DNA from: Triglochin maritima
Lineage: Eukaryota > Streptophyta > Magnoliopsida > Alismatales > Juncaginaceae
Direction of reading: 5' to 3'
Assembly (NCBI GenBank): GCA_963682175.1
Contig: OY821787.1
Coordinates: 25,646,501 to 25,710,500, forward strand
DNA length: 64,000 nt
Below, piece by piece: positions 10,655 through 21,969 of this stretch; within the stretch, counting starts at the first letter, position 1; each line of letters opens with the position of its first letter. The translations under genes and the position numbers were made by a program. Under the pieces are notes generated by a model, which saw only the letters and a program-made list of their open reading frames with translations, had not been told where the DNA came from and did no database searches.

Positions 10655-12219
10655 TGTAGGAATATAGGATCGTGTGGGTTATGGGTCCACTAATCACTAT
10701 TAAGCCCTAATTAACTACTTGGTTGATTGATCAAAGAAATGCAGCGGAAATTAAAAACAAATCAAACACAAGTAGAAAGTAATGCAAACCACAAAGAGAA
10801 GACGCGTCGGTTTTACAGAGGTTCGGCCGCGCCTACGTCCTCTCTTGCAAGCCCCTCTCGAATCTCCGTTCGAGCCCCTCTTGCGTCTTCACTATGCCTC
10901 CCCGTTCCGGGCCGGGAGCAACGCCTTTTACAAGTCTTCAAGCTCGCGAACAACCCTCGCCGAGCTTGGCACCACCTCTCACAATCCGAGAGGAATACTT
11001 CGGGCTTTCACCGAAATCTCTACTTCTTGTCTTGGGCTTTCACCAAGACCCTTGCTCTCTTTACAACAAATGTAACCTTGAGTGGGATTCACTCTTCTAG
11101 TATTGAGCACAACAATTGCTAGATGATTGTATGATGGAGGATGTGGAAATTAGGCTTTGGAATCACTAATTGGGAGCTTTGAGGTTGTGGAAAATCTCAC
11201 TATAAGTTTGACACTTTGGAGTTGTGAAATCTTGTGGAAAACTAAGTGTGAACCTCTATTTATAAGCTCCTAAAGATTTCTAGCCGTTTGGACAAGATTT
11301 GATTGGGTTTTGTGCAAGATACACAAAACAGAAAATCGGGTTCAGAAATCTGTCCAGAAACGGTCGACCGAAAGGTGTATCGGTCGACCGAACCCTTGAG
11401 TCTGTTGATGGATCGGTTGACCGAACATAGGTACTGGTCGACCGAATCACTTAAGTTCTATAGGTCAACGGTCGACCGAGCAGGTACCGGTCGACCGAAC
11501 TACTGGGTTCGGTAGAGAGAAATCTTGATCGGTTGGACAAACTTGTGTCGACCGATAGCAGGGGGTTTTTCACGAATTAAACGGTCGACCGAAAGATGTA
11601 TTTTGTTCGACCGGTTCTAATGTATATGGGGGTGAATATTGAGAAAAATGTGTATACGACCGTTGTATAATACGACAAATAAAACGGTAATATTTTTACC
11701 AGAAATGGCAAACGAAACGGTCGACCGAAGGTCTACCGGTCGACCGAACAGGTCTGGGTAATCGGTTGATAGAAATGTGATCGGTTGAACGGATTGGTCT
11801 GGTATAACAAATATTGTGTATAACCGGTCGACCGAAAGGTGAACGGTCGACCGAACTCAGGTAGACTGGCGACCAATGTTTTAGGTGTTTAGGTGATCTA
11901 ATGGAGTCCAAATTATATGATATTTTGTGTGTGACTCCTACAAGGAACCTAGTGTGTGAATGCATGTATATTAGCTTATGTTATGCTCAATTCACATAAG
12001 TTCCTAATACTCAAAGAAAGGTAAAATTACATGTCTTCAATCCTAGCTTGATTACATGTCTTGACTTGATTTTTCTTCTTTCTTGAGTCTTGATCACCTG
12101 TAGATGTTAGCACAATACAACATGTATACTATTATACTACATGTGCTAATCTACATGTCCTAATTAAGATTAGGTTTAATTACATCATCAAAATACGGAT
12201 TAAGGCCAAAAAGCCAACA
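10655..12219 (-). repeat. 3' LTR of element A
   Basis: 1565 bp; forward ends are TGTAGGAATATAGG and AAAAAGCCAACA. TATA at 11256-11264 (minus strand TATAAATAG). A GC-rich R/U5 segment lies at about 10820-10990. Confidence 0.93.
11361..11853. promoter_or_regulatory. Array of paired CGGTCGACCG dyads (element A, 3' LTR)
   Basis: Pairs start at 11361/11381 (period 20), 11469/11488, 11718/11737 and 11825/11844 (period 19). Weaker single or damaged copies lie between them. Most have centre CG, that is, a perfect 10-bp palindrome with a SalI core. The nearest dyad lies 96 bp from the TATA box. Confidence 0.85.
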
Positions 12220-12235
12220 ATCTCCCCCTTTTTGA
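12220..12235 (-). other. Polypurine tract of element A
   Basis: The minus strand reads AAAAAGGGGGAGAT next to the LTR start TGTTGGC. Confidence 0.85.
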
Positions 12236-12852
12236 TGATGGCAACCTATATCTTAAACCAACCTAATACTTGAAACATGTATAAGTTAACTATGCATATA
12301 CATGCTCCCCCTATGGATGTGCATAGTTTTTCTTGATAATTTCATGTATATTTCAAGTATCCCTAATCTATTACTTCTCCCCCTTTGACATCCATCAAAA
12401 ACAACAATTAATTATGACTTTAAGCATAGAGTTTGGATGTCTTGTAATGAAGTAGCTCCCCCTAAATTTAGCACTTCATTACTCTTAATAAAAGATATGA
12501 CAATTAAGCTCCCCCTATCAATAAGGCTAGATGGAAACTATGAGTATGATTCAAGTTAAGTTCATTTAAGTTTCAACTTAAGCCTTATTCTAACATCCAT
12601 TTAGAATTGACATTTAAAATCAATGGATGTGATAAATGATTTGTAATGAATAGGGTATATGATTTGCAATGAATTAAACTTCTAAAGATATGACAATTTA
12701 GCATATAAACTAGATTAGAGCTGAATTTTCAGAAATTTCAAGGATAGAAATTTATACCAAACTTGAATCTTGATTAGCTCCAATCTTATTTGGTGATGCA
12801 ACCGGATTCGAATTCGACGCTTTGGCTCACCCGGTCACCACCAATTTCTTCC
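12236..12852 (-). other. AT-rich tail of element A interior
   Basis: Non-coding, with several GGGGGAG-type runs on the minus strand. The same tail occurs in elements B (33125-33700) and C (7565-8090). Confidence 0.6.
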
Positions 12853-14022
12853 TCAAGCTCCTACAAGTGTAGATTTTGGTACCCATTTTTGCTTGGGTCC
12901 ATTAAGTTTAGCTTTTGGTACCCAAATCCAAGTTGATTTTGGTACCTCTACACTTACTTTCTTTTTCATGGCAAAATTATGTTTAACATTAATTTGAATA
13001 GGAAAGTTTTTAACATAAAAATTGTTTTTATGGCCATGTGTGAACTTATGCAATTTATTTGACAAATTTTCATTTAAGACATTAAGTTCACTGTTTTTAG
13101 TTGCTAGAGATTCATTTAAGCAATTTAGATTTTTAATCATAGAAATATGCTTTTCATTCATGTTAAGCATGTGAATCTCTAAATTTGCAACCTTGTTATT
13201 CATGCAATTCAAGTCATGTAGTAATTGCTTGCTTTCAAGATGAGATTTATCAAGTTTAATAAGCAAGTCATTTGTATCGATTTCTAGCATATGACTATCA
13301 ATTGCATTTGATGAGGTAGTTTTACCATTTAAATTTTTATTCCTCAAGCATGCATTTTCAGAAGTTAGAACTTCAATTTTAGCAAGCAAATCAACTTTAT
13401 CATCTAACATAGATGCATTTTGACATTTAAGCTCAACTATTTGCTTGTTTGCTAATTTATTTGACTCATGAAGCTCTTTACATTTTTCTACCATTTTCAG
13501 AAATGCATTTTGTAGTTTATGTGAATGCGATGATTTTCCACTTGAACTACAACTTGAAGAGTGACTAGAAGATACCTCATCTTCACTTTCTCCATCGGAT
13601 GAGCTTGATGTTGAACAAGATGTTGAATTGATTTCTTCACATCTAACTTGAGCTACATCCATTGGAGTGGCTTCTCCCTTTTTCCCGGTTGGTGAATCTC
13701 CTTCACCAAAATTCTTTTCTAATGTTTGCCATATATGATGAGCACTATCACATGAGCAAACAAGATTAAAATGTTCATCTCCTAATGCACAAAATAAGAC
13801 ATTCATAGCTTTTGCATTTAGGGATGCATTTTTCTCATCTTCTAAACTCCATTTACTAATATGATATCTAGGTGATTCATATGGAGTTTGAATCATAAAC
13901 CACATGTTAATGTTCATGGATTTAACAAATGAAGACATTTCAGATTTCCATGATACAAAGTTATCTCCATCAAAATATGGTGGTTTAAATGATTCATTTG
14001 GTGTGGATGCATTAAGAGCCAT
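12853..14022 (-). CDS. Truncated copia-type gag (UBN2/DUF4219 start, coiled coil)
   Basis: A 389-residue intact ORF. Residues about 1-110 are the N-terminal copia gag region (PPYFDGDNFVSWKSEM, then a conserved HIWQTLEKNFGEG). The second half of the UBN2 domain and the CCHC knuckle, expected next, are absent. A Ser-rich acidic linker (about 125-165) follows directly, so an in-frame deletion is likely. Residues about 170-340 are heptad-rich and probably coiled coil. The C-terminus has WxPK repeats ending WVPKSTLVGA, a boundary normally followed by protease and integrase but here by a stop. It is the only ORF between the primer site and the purine tract. Confidence 0.8.
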   Translation of the reverse strand: MALNASTPNESFKPPYFDGDNFVSWKSEMSSFVKSMNINMWFMIQTPYESPRYHISKWSLEDEKNASLNAKAMNVLFCALGDEHFNLVCSCDSAHHIWQTLEKNFGEGDSPTGKKGEATPMDVAQVRCEEINSTSCSTSSSSDGESEDEVSSSHSSSCSSSGKSSHSHKLQNAFLKMVEKCKELHESNKLANKQIVELKCQNASMLDDKVDLLAKIEVLTSENACLRNKNLNGKTTSSNAIDSHMLEIDTNDLLIKLDKSHLESKQLLHDLNCMNNKVANLEIHMLNMNEKHISMIKNLNCLNESLATKNSELNVLNENLSNKLHKFTHGHKNNFYVKNFPIQINVKHNFAMKKKVSVEVPKSTWIWVPKAKLNGPKQKWVPKSTLVGA

Positions 14023-14058
14023 GTTAATTTATCGATTAAGAACAAAATTAACGAACGA

Positions 14059-14071
14059 GGCTCTGATACCA
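14059..14071 (-). other. Primer-binding site, initiator Met tRNA
   Basis: The minus strand reads TGGTATCAGAGCC two bases after the 5' LTR end, the usual plant copia primer site. Confidence 0.92.
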
Positions 14072-14073
14072 AA

Positions 14074-15638
14074 TGTAGGAATATAGGATCGTGTGGGTTA
14101 TGGGTCCACTAATCACTATTAAGCCCTAATTAACTACTTGGTTGATTGATCAAAGAAATGCAGCGGAAATTAAAAACAAATCAAACACAAGTAGAAAGTA
14201 ATGCAAACCACAAAGAGAAGACGCGTCGGTTTTACAGAGGTTCGGCCGCGCCTACGTCCTCTCTTGCAAGCCCCTCTCGAATCTCCGTTCGAGCCCCTCT
14301 TGCGTCTTCACTATGCCTCCCCGTTCCGGGCCGGGAGCAACGCCTTTTACAAGTCTTCAAGCTCGCGAACAACCCTCGCCGAGCTTGGCACCACCTCTCA
14401 CAATCCGAGAGGAACACTTCGGGCTTTCACCGAAATCTCTACTTCTTGTCTTGGGCTTTCACCAAGACCCTTGCTCTCTTTACAACAAATGTAACCTTGA
14501 GTGGGATTCACTCTTCTAGTATTGAGCACAACAATTGCTAGATGATTGTATGATGGAGGATGTGGAAATTAGGCTTTGGAATCACTAATTGGGAGCTTTG
14601 AGGTTGTGGAAAATCTCACTATAAGTTTGACACTTTGGAGTTGTGAAATCTTGTGGAAAACTAAGTGTGAACCTCTATTTATAAGCTCCTAAAGATTTCT
14701 AGCCGTTTGGACAAGATTTGATTGGGTTTTGTGCAAGATACACAAAACAGAAAATCGGGTTCAGAAATCTGTCCAGAAACGGTCGACCGAAAGGTGTATC
14801 GGTCGACCGAACCCTTGAGTCTGTTGATGGATCGGTTGACCGAACATAGGTACTGGTCGACCGAATCACTTAAGTTCTATAGGTCAACGGTCGACCGAGC
14901 AGGTACCGGTCGACCGAACTACTGGGTTCGGTAGAGAGAAATCTTGATCGGTTGGACAAACTTGTGTCGACCGATAGCAGGGGGTTTTTCACGAATTAAA
15001 CGGTCGACCGAAAGATGTATTTTGTTCGACCGGTTCTAATGTATATGGGGGTGAATATTGAGAAAAATGTGTATACGACCGTTGTATAATACGACAAATA
15101 AAACGGTAATATTTTTACCAGAAATGGCAAACGAAACGGTCGACCGAAGGTCTACCGGTCGACCGAACAGGTCTGGGTAATCGGTTGATAGAAATGTGAT
15201 CGGTTGAACGGATTGGTCTGGTATAACAAATATTGTGTATAACCGGTCGACCGAAAGGTGAACGGTCGACCGAACTCAGGTAGACTGGCGACCAATGTTT
15301 TAGGTGTTTAGGTGATCTAATGGAGTCCAAATTATATGATATTTTGTGTGTGACTCCTACAAGGAACCTAGTGTGTGAATGCATGTATATTAGCTTATGT
15401 TATGCTCAATTCACATAAGTTCCTAATACTCAAAGAAAGGTAAAATTACATGTCTTCAATCCTAGCTTGATTACATGTCTTGACTTGATTTTTCTTCTTT
15501 CTTGAGTCTTGATCACCTGTAGATGTTAGCACAATACAACATGTATACTATTATACTACATGTGCTAATCTACATGTCCTAATTAAGATTAGGTTTAATT
15601 ACATCATCAAAATACGGATTAAGGCCAAAAAGCCAACA
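14074..15638 (-). repeat. 5' LTR of element A
   Basis: 1565 bp, the same length as the 3' LTR, offset 3419. TATA at 14675-14683; dyad pairs at 14780/14800, 14888/14907, 15137/15156 and 15244/15263. Confidence 0.93.
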
Positions 15639-16079
15639 TAAACATCCTCTAATACATGTGCTAGCGAAGTTTTAGCGGATCTAGAAGGATCCAGACCGCC
15701 AATTAGCGGTCCATAAAGTCTGTATCTGGTTGGAATTTATTCTGGGCTTTTCTGGATTTATTTGTCGGTCTTTGATGCATCTACTTTGTTTATTGGAGCT
15801 CCGACCCGAATCTAATTGCCAAAATACTCCCCAAGAAGGTGTGGAGTTTTTTGTTTTGCTCTTTGGTCCTTCGGTCTTACGTTTAGGTCCTTCTCCCTTG
15901 CATCTTAGTCCCCGGGTCTCACAATTCAGTCATTTTTCCTACTTTTGGGTCCTTTTATGCCTCATCTCTTCAAACCTATTTATTTCTGAAATTCAAACAT
16001 AAAACTCGTCACATAGCATTGTTTAGGTGAAAGATAATGGATATAAGATACAAATATAAGCATGCAATGATGTCAATCA

Positions 16080-16204
16080 CGTGCTAACTGTCGTGATTTC
16101 TACGAAAATGAGTTAGGGTTTTCCTATTTTATGTATGTTTTTCCCTTCTTTCATTTTTCCCTTTGTTTTGTTTGGGACTAGCAAAAGTTAGGTGTGGGTG
16201 TATT
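16080..16204 (+). repeat. 3' interior and purine tract of a plus-strand Tat-like element
   Basis: It continues the interior interrupted at 9711 and ends AGGTGTGGGTGTATT before an LTR start TGATTGACATC. Confidence 0.7.
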
Positions 16205-17846
16205 TGATTGACATCATATCATGCATATATTAGTGTCTTGTATCCTTTATTTTTAGCTTAAGCAATGCTACGTAATGAATATTATGTTTAAGTTTCAGGA
16301 ATAAACAGGGTTAAGAAGAAGAGACTCACAAATGACTTCAAAGCAAGTAAAAGGACTGAATTGCAAGAGTTATGGACAGAGATGCTAGAGAGAAGGACCC
16401 GGATGTAAACCAAAAGGACAAATGAGCAAATCAAGAAGCTCTACACCATCATGAGGAGTATTTTGGCAATTAGATCTGGGCATAAACATCAACAACCAAA
16501 TTGGGTTCATCAAACATCAAGAAATCAAGTTAGAAATGAGCCACCAAAATCCAGACGCGATCAAAGACATCCGGACCGCCAATTGGCGGTTCCAGACCAC
16601 CAATTGGCGGTCTAGATGGCTTCAAAGGATTTCTGTCTTAGTCGGGTCGTGGATTATGTTGTTTTATGTCATATATAGTATGCAATTAGTCCCATACCGG
16701 GGGATTGTCCTGGATTACAATTTTTCTTGGATATAAACAGAACTCTTCCTCCTCATTTGTATTTAATACATGCTTAGTGGCCAATCCCTCTACTTAGATT
16801 CAAGCCTTAGAGCAAACACTAAAGTGGAGAGATCCTACTTGTAATGTGACTCGTGTAAATAAAATATTTTTTCTTAGTTTGTTTTAATGTTGTCTTTCTT
16901 TAATTCTTACATGCTTAGCTAAATTTCATTTCAGTAATCTTAGTAGACTTAGTTAACATGTTTTCTTATCTTAATAAAATATTTAGTCTAATGATTCGTG
17001 AGTAGTTCCATCCCCCTTTGGGGGTGGAGATGATGTACATTTATGTTGTGAAGTTTTGATGTTTGATGAATTTTTGATTCTGTGGACTTGCATGTTTGTA
17101 TGTTCATCGGGGTTGTTTTAGTCATCTACATGTTGGCGGATTTTTGATGGGTTTTGCCATAAGATTTAGACACTTCCCATGCTTAGTTTCCTCATGTTTA
17201 TTGACTGAAATTTCCTATTGTCTATGCTACATGTTAGTTGTGTGTTTGTATTTGTGTTTGCTTGCTTGCTTGCTTGATTGAAGAAACTTTGTTTTTATGA
17301 GTTTTGCCATAAGATTTAGACACCTCCAATGCTTAGCTTTATTCTTCACATGAGTTCATGGTTTTTGATGAGTCTTTTCATATCGCTAGACACTTCTCAT
17401 GCTGACCCTAGTCTTATGAAAATCAAGTAGTAATTGTCGATACGTTGTGTGAATGGATTGATAGGTTTTGCCAAATCTTTAGACATTTCCTATGCATGAA
17501 TACACACACATGACACACACAAATACATGCTTACATGTGTCATTTATCACTTATTTCACTTCATATGTGCACACATTAAACCCCTTAGGGGTTTCTCTTC
17601 ATGAATTCAAATCTCTTTGTTAGGTCTTTAGTTAGTTTTAGTACATCTTTAGTTGCTTTATTTTGCATGTGTCAACTACTATTTTAGTGTAGTCTAGTTT
17701 AGCGTAATGAAATCTCTCCTCCCCTATTTTGCCTTTTGATTTCTGACAAACCATACACTACTCACCTCCCTGTGGGTCGACCCGTACTTGTCCCATCTTC
17801 ACCGATGATTGTGCACTTGCGGTCTAAACTTTAATCGAATCTAACA
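16205..17846 (+). repeat. 3' LTR of the plus-strand Tat-like element
   Basis: About 1.64 kb, from TGATTGACATC to GAATCTAACA. Paired dyads start at 16574 and 16595 (period 21). The TATA-like TATAAAC is at 16732, 119 bp beyond the dyads. The shared CACTTGCGG region is near the end. Confidence 0.75.
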
Positions 17847-18200
17847 GATTCAGACCAAAATGGATCACCAATTGGAGGTCTGGGGCTGTCAATTGGTGGT
17901 CACTTCTTGTCTGATGTGATCCGGTTTTGGATATCTTTCTTAAATGCTTCAATTCTTCATGTGGGTGCACTCGGATCAGTTATTGGAGTCTGTGCCTGAA
18001 TCTAATTGCCAAAATACTCCTCATGATGGTGTGGAGTTTCTCAGTTTGCTATTTGGTCATTTCGGCTTACATCCAGGTCCTTCCATCTTGCAGATGGGTC
18101 ATTGTGTATGACGAACAGGTCCAGTTTTCTTCAATATTTAAGTTCTTTCTTCTTATATTTCAGTCATTTTCTGTTATGTACTCTTCTTTATTACTTAATA
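17847..18200 (-). repeat. Tat-like LTR fragment with dyad pair
   Basis: The sequence follows the LTR around its dyads (decayed pair starting at 17863 and 17884, period 21) and the stretch beyond them, then loses similarity near 18200. No LTR ends are seen. Confidence 0.6.
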
Positions 18201-18700
18201 CCTTTAGGTGTATGTATTGATCTCCCGAGGTGGGGATTGGACTAAGGTTTATATAGAGGTTCATGCACGAGAGGAAGGGTGTGGGCGGTTGCACGCATGC
18301 ATGATCGTGACGAGATGGGGTGAGATATTGGTCATGGGTGGGAGGTTGAGATGTGGAGGCATGGTGTTGGACACGGCTATGAGGTGAGAGATTGCATGCA
18401 TATGGATTAGGAGAAAGTACTCACATTGGATACACATGGTCTTGGTATTTATTTTTATTTTCTCAATGGTAAAATTTCATTTTTACCTTTGAATCTTATG
18501 AAATTCCACATTTTTTCAAGTTTTGACCATATTTCCATGTCCAATCTAATAAAAATAGATCAAGAGATTAATTACCAAAATGCTACATCAAATTGCACTT
18601 TATTCCTTTAATTTTCATTTTGGTGTTCTTGCTTAGTCCACAACTCAATAGAATTCCAAATTGTATACATATTCACTAAGCTGGGATGACAATTGGTTGA
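18201..18700. other. No recognisable feature
   Basis: AT-rich; short ORFs only. A TATA-like TTATATAGAGG stands at about 18250, but nothing coding follows. Confidence 0.4.
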
Positions 18701-19402
18701 CGATCATTAAAAAATTACTTTGATTTGAGATGTAATTTTTGCGTGTCAACAATCTTCTTGAGAAATAATCTGTCGTTTTCCATCTAAAACAATAGACCAT
18801 TGATTATCACAGGGTCTGCTACATAAAATATGTTTTGCTTGAAATGCCAAAATAAAAGGTTTTTCCTTGTATCCTGCTTTATTAAGGTTCACCAAGGTAA
18901 ATCTCAACTCATCCATCCAAAGGCCATTGTTATTGTCCATGCACTTGCATTTAAATATTATCGCATCAAAATTGGGTGAAATTCAACATCCATACATCTT
19001 CAATTTGATAGTTAATTAGTAGCATATCATACATTGCATTCATACTATATATCATTTATTTTACCCCAATTATGTTCTACTCGAGTGTTTGTTTGATGTG
19101 TTTTAGGTTTTAAGTAATAAAGAGGGGAAATGAACCAAAAAGAACCTAAATGCAAGAAGAAAGAACTTTATTGAAGCATCTTGGACATGTTTGTCGTGCT
19201 CAAGGACCCAGATGAAAGCCGGAGCGAACTGAACGAAAGAAAAATATTTCAGGAGCAACAATCCCTCAATACCATGATCTTGAAGAGTATTTGGGAAATT
19301 AAGACCAAACAGGTATGAACCATCAGACCTGGAATGCACCCCACGTACAAAATAGAGACTTAAGTTACTGGAAAAAATTGGGGCAAATTGGATACAAAAT
19401 AT

Positions 19403-19443
19403 CCACTAGTGGAGGATTAAAATCCACCACTGGCCACTAGCGG
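19403..19443. promoter_or_regulatory. Dyads CCACTAGTGG / CCACCACTGG / CCACTAGCGG in U3
   Basis: A perfect 10-bp palindrome at 19403, a diverged copy 21 bp later at 19424, and another abutting it at 19434. They lie about 130-140 bp before the TATA box. Confidence 0.6.
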
Positions 19444-20328
19444 GTCATTTTGGCCCAAACACTCCCCAATTTCTCCCGTAGCTCGAGCGTGTGTATTTGG
19501 GTGCACCAGACCATAGAGAAAGTGATTAGAGTCGTTGGATTTCTTCCATATTCATCTACACCACCCATTATTCTATAAATAGCAATGTTTCTCCTACCTT
19601 TCTTCTTCTTTTCTCTACTTCCACCATTAAAGTAGGTTAGGTTTTACCCAATTTGGCTGCAAGTAGAGGAAGGTCGATTAAGGTTGTAATCTCACATTTT
19701 CTTTAATCGAAGGTTGGATTCATGTTCCGCTTGTCATTAATTTTCTTTCTATCCAATTAGTTTTTTTTATTTTGTTGGTTAATTTTCTAGTTAGAGTTTT
19801 ATGCCATGTTTAGTCTAAATCTCTTCATTTCCATGTGTTGTAGTGATGATTAGTGAGTAGATCCACCCCATTTGGGGTGGAGGTGATGTAGATTATTTGA
19901 ACTGTTAGTGATGATTTTTTTCTTATTTTGTGTCATTTCATATGCTTAATGTAGATCTATGCATGTAACTTGCATTAACTTGTATTAGATGGGAAATGAC
20001 CACACTAGGTACTTCTCTCTTGCTAGATCTAGAGTTAATCATGTTGTTTGTAATGGAACATCTTGTTTTGGTAAATGAATTGTTATGTATGTATGCTTGA
20101 TTAGTAGAGAATTCATGAATGTATTGAGTTGTATGGATGATTAATTGTTGTCCTAATTAATGTCCACACTAAGTACTTTGTTCATTGTTGAGAACCCAAA
20201 GTGCATCTTAACTTCATGTCTAACTATATTAGTCATGTATTCATGTAAATGTAGTTGATGTTATTAGACTCCACACTAGTTTCTAGTTGATTTCACCTAC
20301 TTTACACACTTGTGCCTCATGTAAACAA

Positions 20329-20330
<2 letters not shown>

Positions 20331-20378
<48 letters not shown>
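20331..20378. repeat. Microsatellite (CT)n(CA)n
   Basis: About 29 bases of CT followed by about 20 bases of CA, inside the LTR. Confidence 0.95.
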
Positions 20379-21070
20379 TACCTACACACCACCACTCCAT
20401 GGGGGTTTTGTTTAATTGTTGATTCATTCATCGTTTAGTTTAGTTAGTTTAGCATAATCCCCTCATTCTCCTCTCCTTTCCCACTCGAGTATGGTAGTCA
20501 CAACAATACTCACAACTCCTTAAGGTTTGACCCGTATTTGTCACGTCTTCGCCGATGTCGTGCACTTGCGGTTATTAAAATGATCAATCAACCGTAGTAT
20601 GACATCTTGGCATATATAGGATTTTTATCTTTAGAACTAGAGTATGCAAAGATTCTGCAACTAAACTGACCTTGCTATTTTGCATTGTGCTTTTATCGTC
20701 TTCCATTTTGGTGTAGAAGGAGTATCCATTGACATTGTAACCACTATAAGATATGACAATAGGATTAGGCATATAGGCGAACCACTTCAAAGTCTTAGAA
20801 ACATTACAGCTGTACACCGTTTTCATTAACCAATCAATGAAAGTTTTGTTTTGAGCATTAACTATTTGTTGTTCATTCCATGTAGGATGTCTTTCCTTCA
20901 TTAGGGACACGAGCTCTTCCAGAGAGGCTGAACTTTGTCGGAATTCCACAACACATAAAACTACACCGCAAAGATAATCTCAAATCAAGAGGTGACTTAG
21001 TGGAAACGGGTATCAGAAGACTTGCATTTGGGTAAAACTGATGACGGGAAGGCAATGTATCCACCTGCAT

Positions 21071-21419
21071 CTTTTTGGATGAGCCCTCGAGAGAAGTATT
21101 TTTACTTTGGAATTGTTAAACATTATTTTCAATGAAACCTAAACTTTTACTTTAGAGTTTATAAGTTTGGTGGTGCCTGAATGCTTGAATTATGATTTGT
21201 AAATCTTTGAAGTAAATGACGATTGAATTGCGAATGTATGATTGTTTGTGTTATGAATTTGTGAATTATGAATGTTTTAGTTGTGAGGGATGAATGTTTG
21301 AGTTGTGATGAATGAATTGTGAATGATGATTAAATTGAATTGTGACGATATATTTGTTTGAATAGGGAAAATCGGAACCCAGAAAGAGTAAACAAAACTC
21401 TTTCGAAATCTGGATAGGG
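21071..21419. other. AT-rich stretch with TGAATG-type reiterations
   Basis: Between the transposase fragment and the subterminal array. Irregular GAATGATGAATTGTG-like repeats; no gene. Confidence 0.4.
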
Positions 21420-21969
21420 CCTACATCGACGGAACGTATCCGTTGGTGTAGGTCGTTTCGTTTTCTATGGCCAGAAGATACCGATGGCAGATATCCGTCG
21501 GTGTTAGTCATGATGGACATACACCCATGGGACATATACGTCGATGTAGGTCATATATATTACACACCGATGGTATTTTGTCATTGGTGTACAGGGAGTG
21601 TCGTCGGAGTATATATTTGTCGGTGTAAGATACACCGACAGATATGTCGGTCGGTGCTCAACAACGACAGATTATCCGTCGGTGTTATTGGAATCAACGA
21701 AACAAGGTGAAATATTTTGGTGGGAAAGTTCACGCCAAAATGAACACCAACGGCCAATATTCGTTGGTATATCCGTCAGAGTTGCACAACACCAACGTAA
21801 GAATCACCGACAGAAGATGGATTACACCGACGGAATATGAAGCAACGAACCTTATCCGTCGGTGTAGGTTCGTTGGTTTTCATGTCTGACGGAATGATAG
21901 ATCCGTCGGTGTAGGGTGCTCTACACCGACGGATACAAATTTGTCGGTGTATGCTATTTTTCTAGTAGT
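21420..21969. mobile_element. Terminus of a second CACTA element with subterminal repeats
   Basis: About ten copies, in both orientations, of a motif around CCGACGGAT / ATCCGTCGGTGTAG fill 21430-21960. The block ends TTTTTCTAGTAGTG, the inverse of the terminus CACTACTAGAAAAA. Dense subterminal inverted repeats next to CACTA are the transposase-binding region in this superfamily. The opposite end was not found, so this may be a non-autonomous or truncated copy. Confidence 0.8.

Larger units (their letters stand above)
10655..15638 (-). mobile_element. Copia-type gag-only retrotransposon A (TR-GAG-like), young
   Basis: A complete 4984-bp element bounded by a perfect 5-bp duplication TAAAC (10650-10654 and 15639-15643). 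Both LTRs are 1565 bp; I noticed one base difference between them (position about 10997 versus 14416). On the minus strand the order is 5' LTR 14074-15638, initiator-Met primer site, gag ORF, purine tract, 3' LTR 10655-12219. There is no pol. Plant LTR elements with only a gag ORF have been described as TR-GAG. It needs enzymes from an autonomous relative, yet the near-identical LTRs show recent transposition. Confidence 0.93.
9712..16079 (-). repeat. Solo Tat-like LTR, split by copia-type element A
   Basis: LTR sequence occupies 9712-10654 and 15644-16079, about 1.38 kb in all, in the same orientation as 5210-6760. No interior follows on either side: both flanks are one contiguous Tat-like interior, which shows a solo LTR. 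The flanking 5-mers (CATGT and CGTGC) match only partly, so this insertion is old. One dyad (15694) survives with a decayed partner. Confidence 0.75.
19006..20586 (+). repeat. Solo LTR of a third related family
   Basis: It starts TGATAGTTAATTAG and ends AAAATGATCA, with the shared CACTTGCGG region near the end. It interrupts the CACTA DUF4216 codons, and no interior or second LTR is adjacent. TATAAATAG at 19574-19582. The flanking 5-mers (CAATT / ATCAA) are not a clean duplication, so the ends may be off by a few bases. Confidence 0.7.

Noticed and set aside
21420..21960. CRISPR-like or satellite array of short repeats
   Set aside because: The repeats are in both orientations with irregular spacing and end at a CACTA terminus, which explains them.
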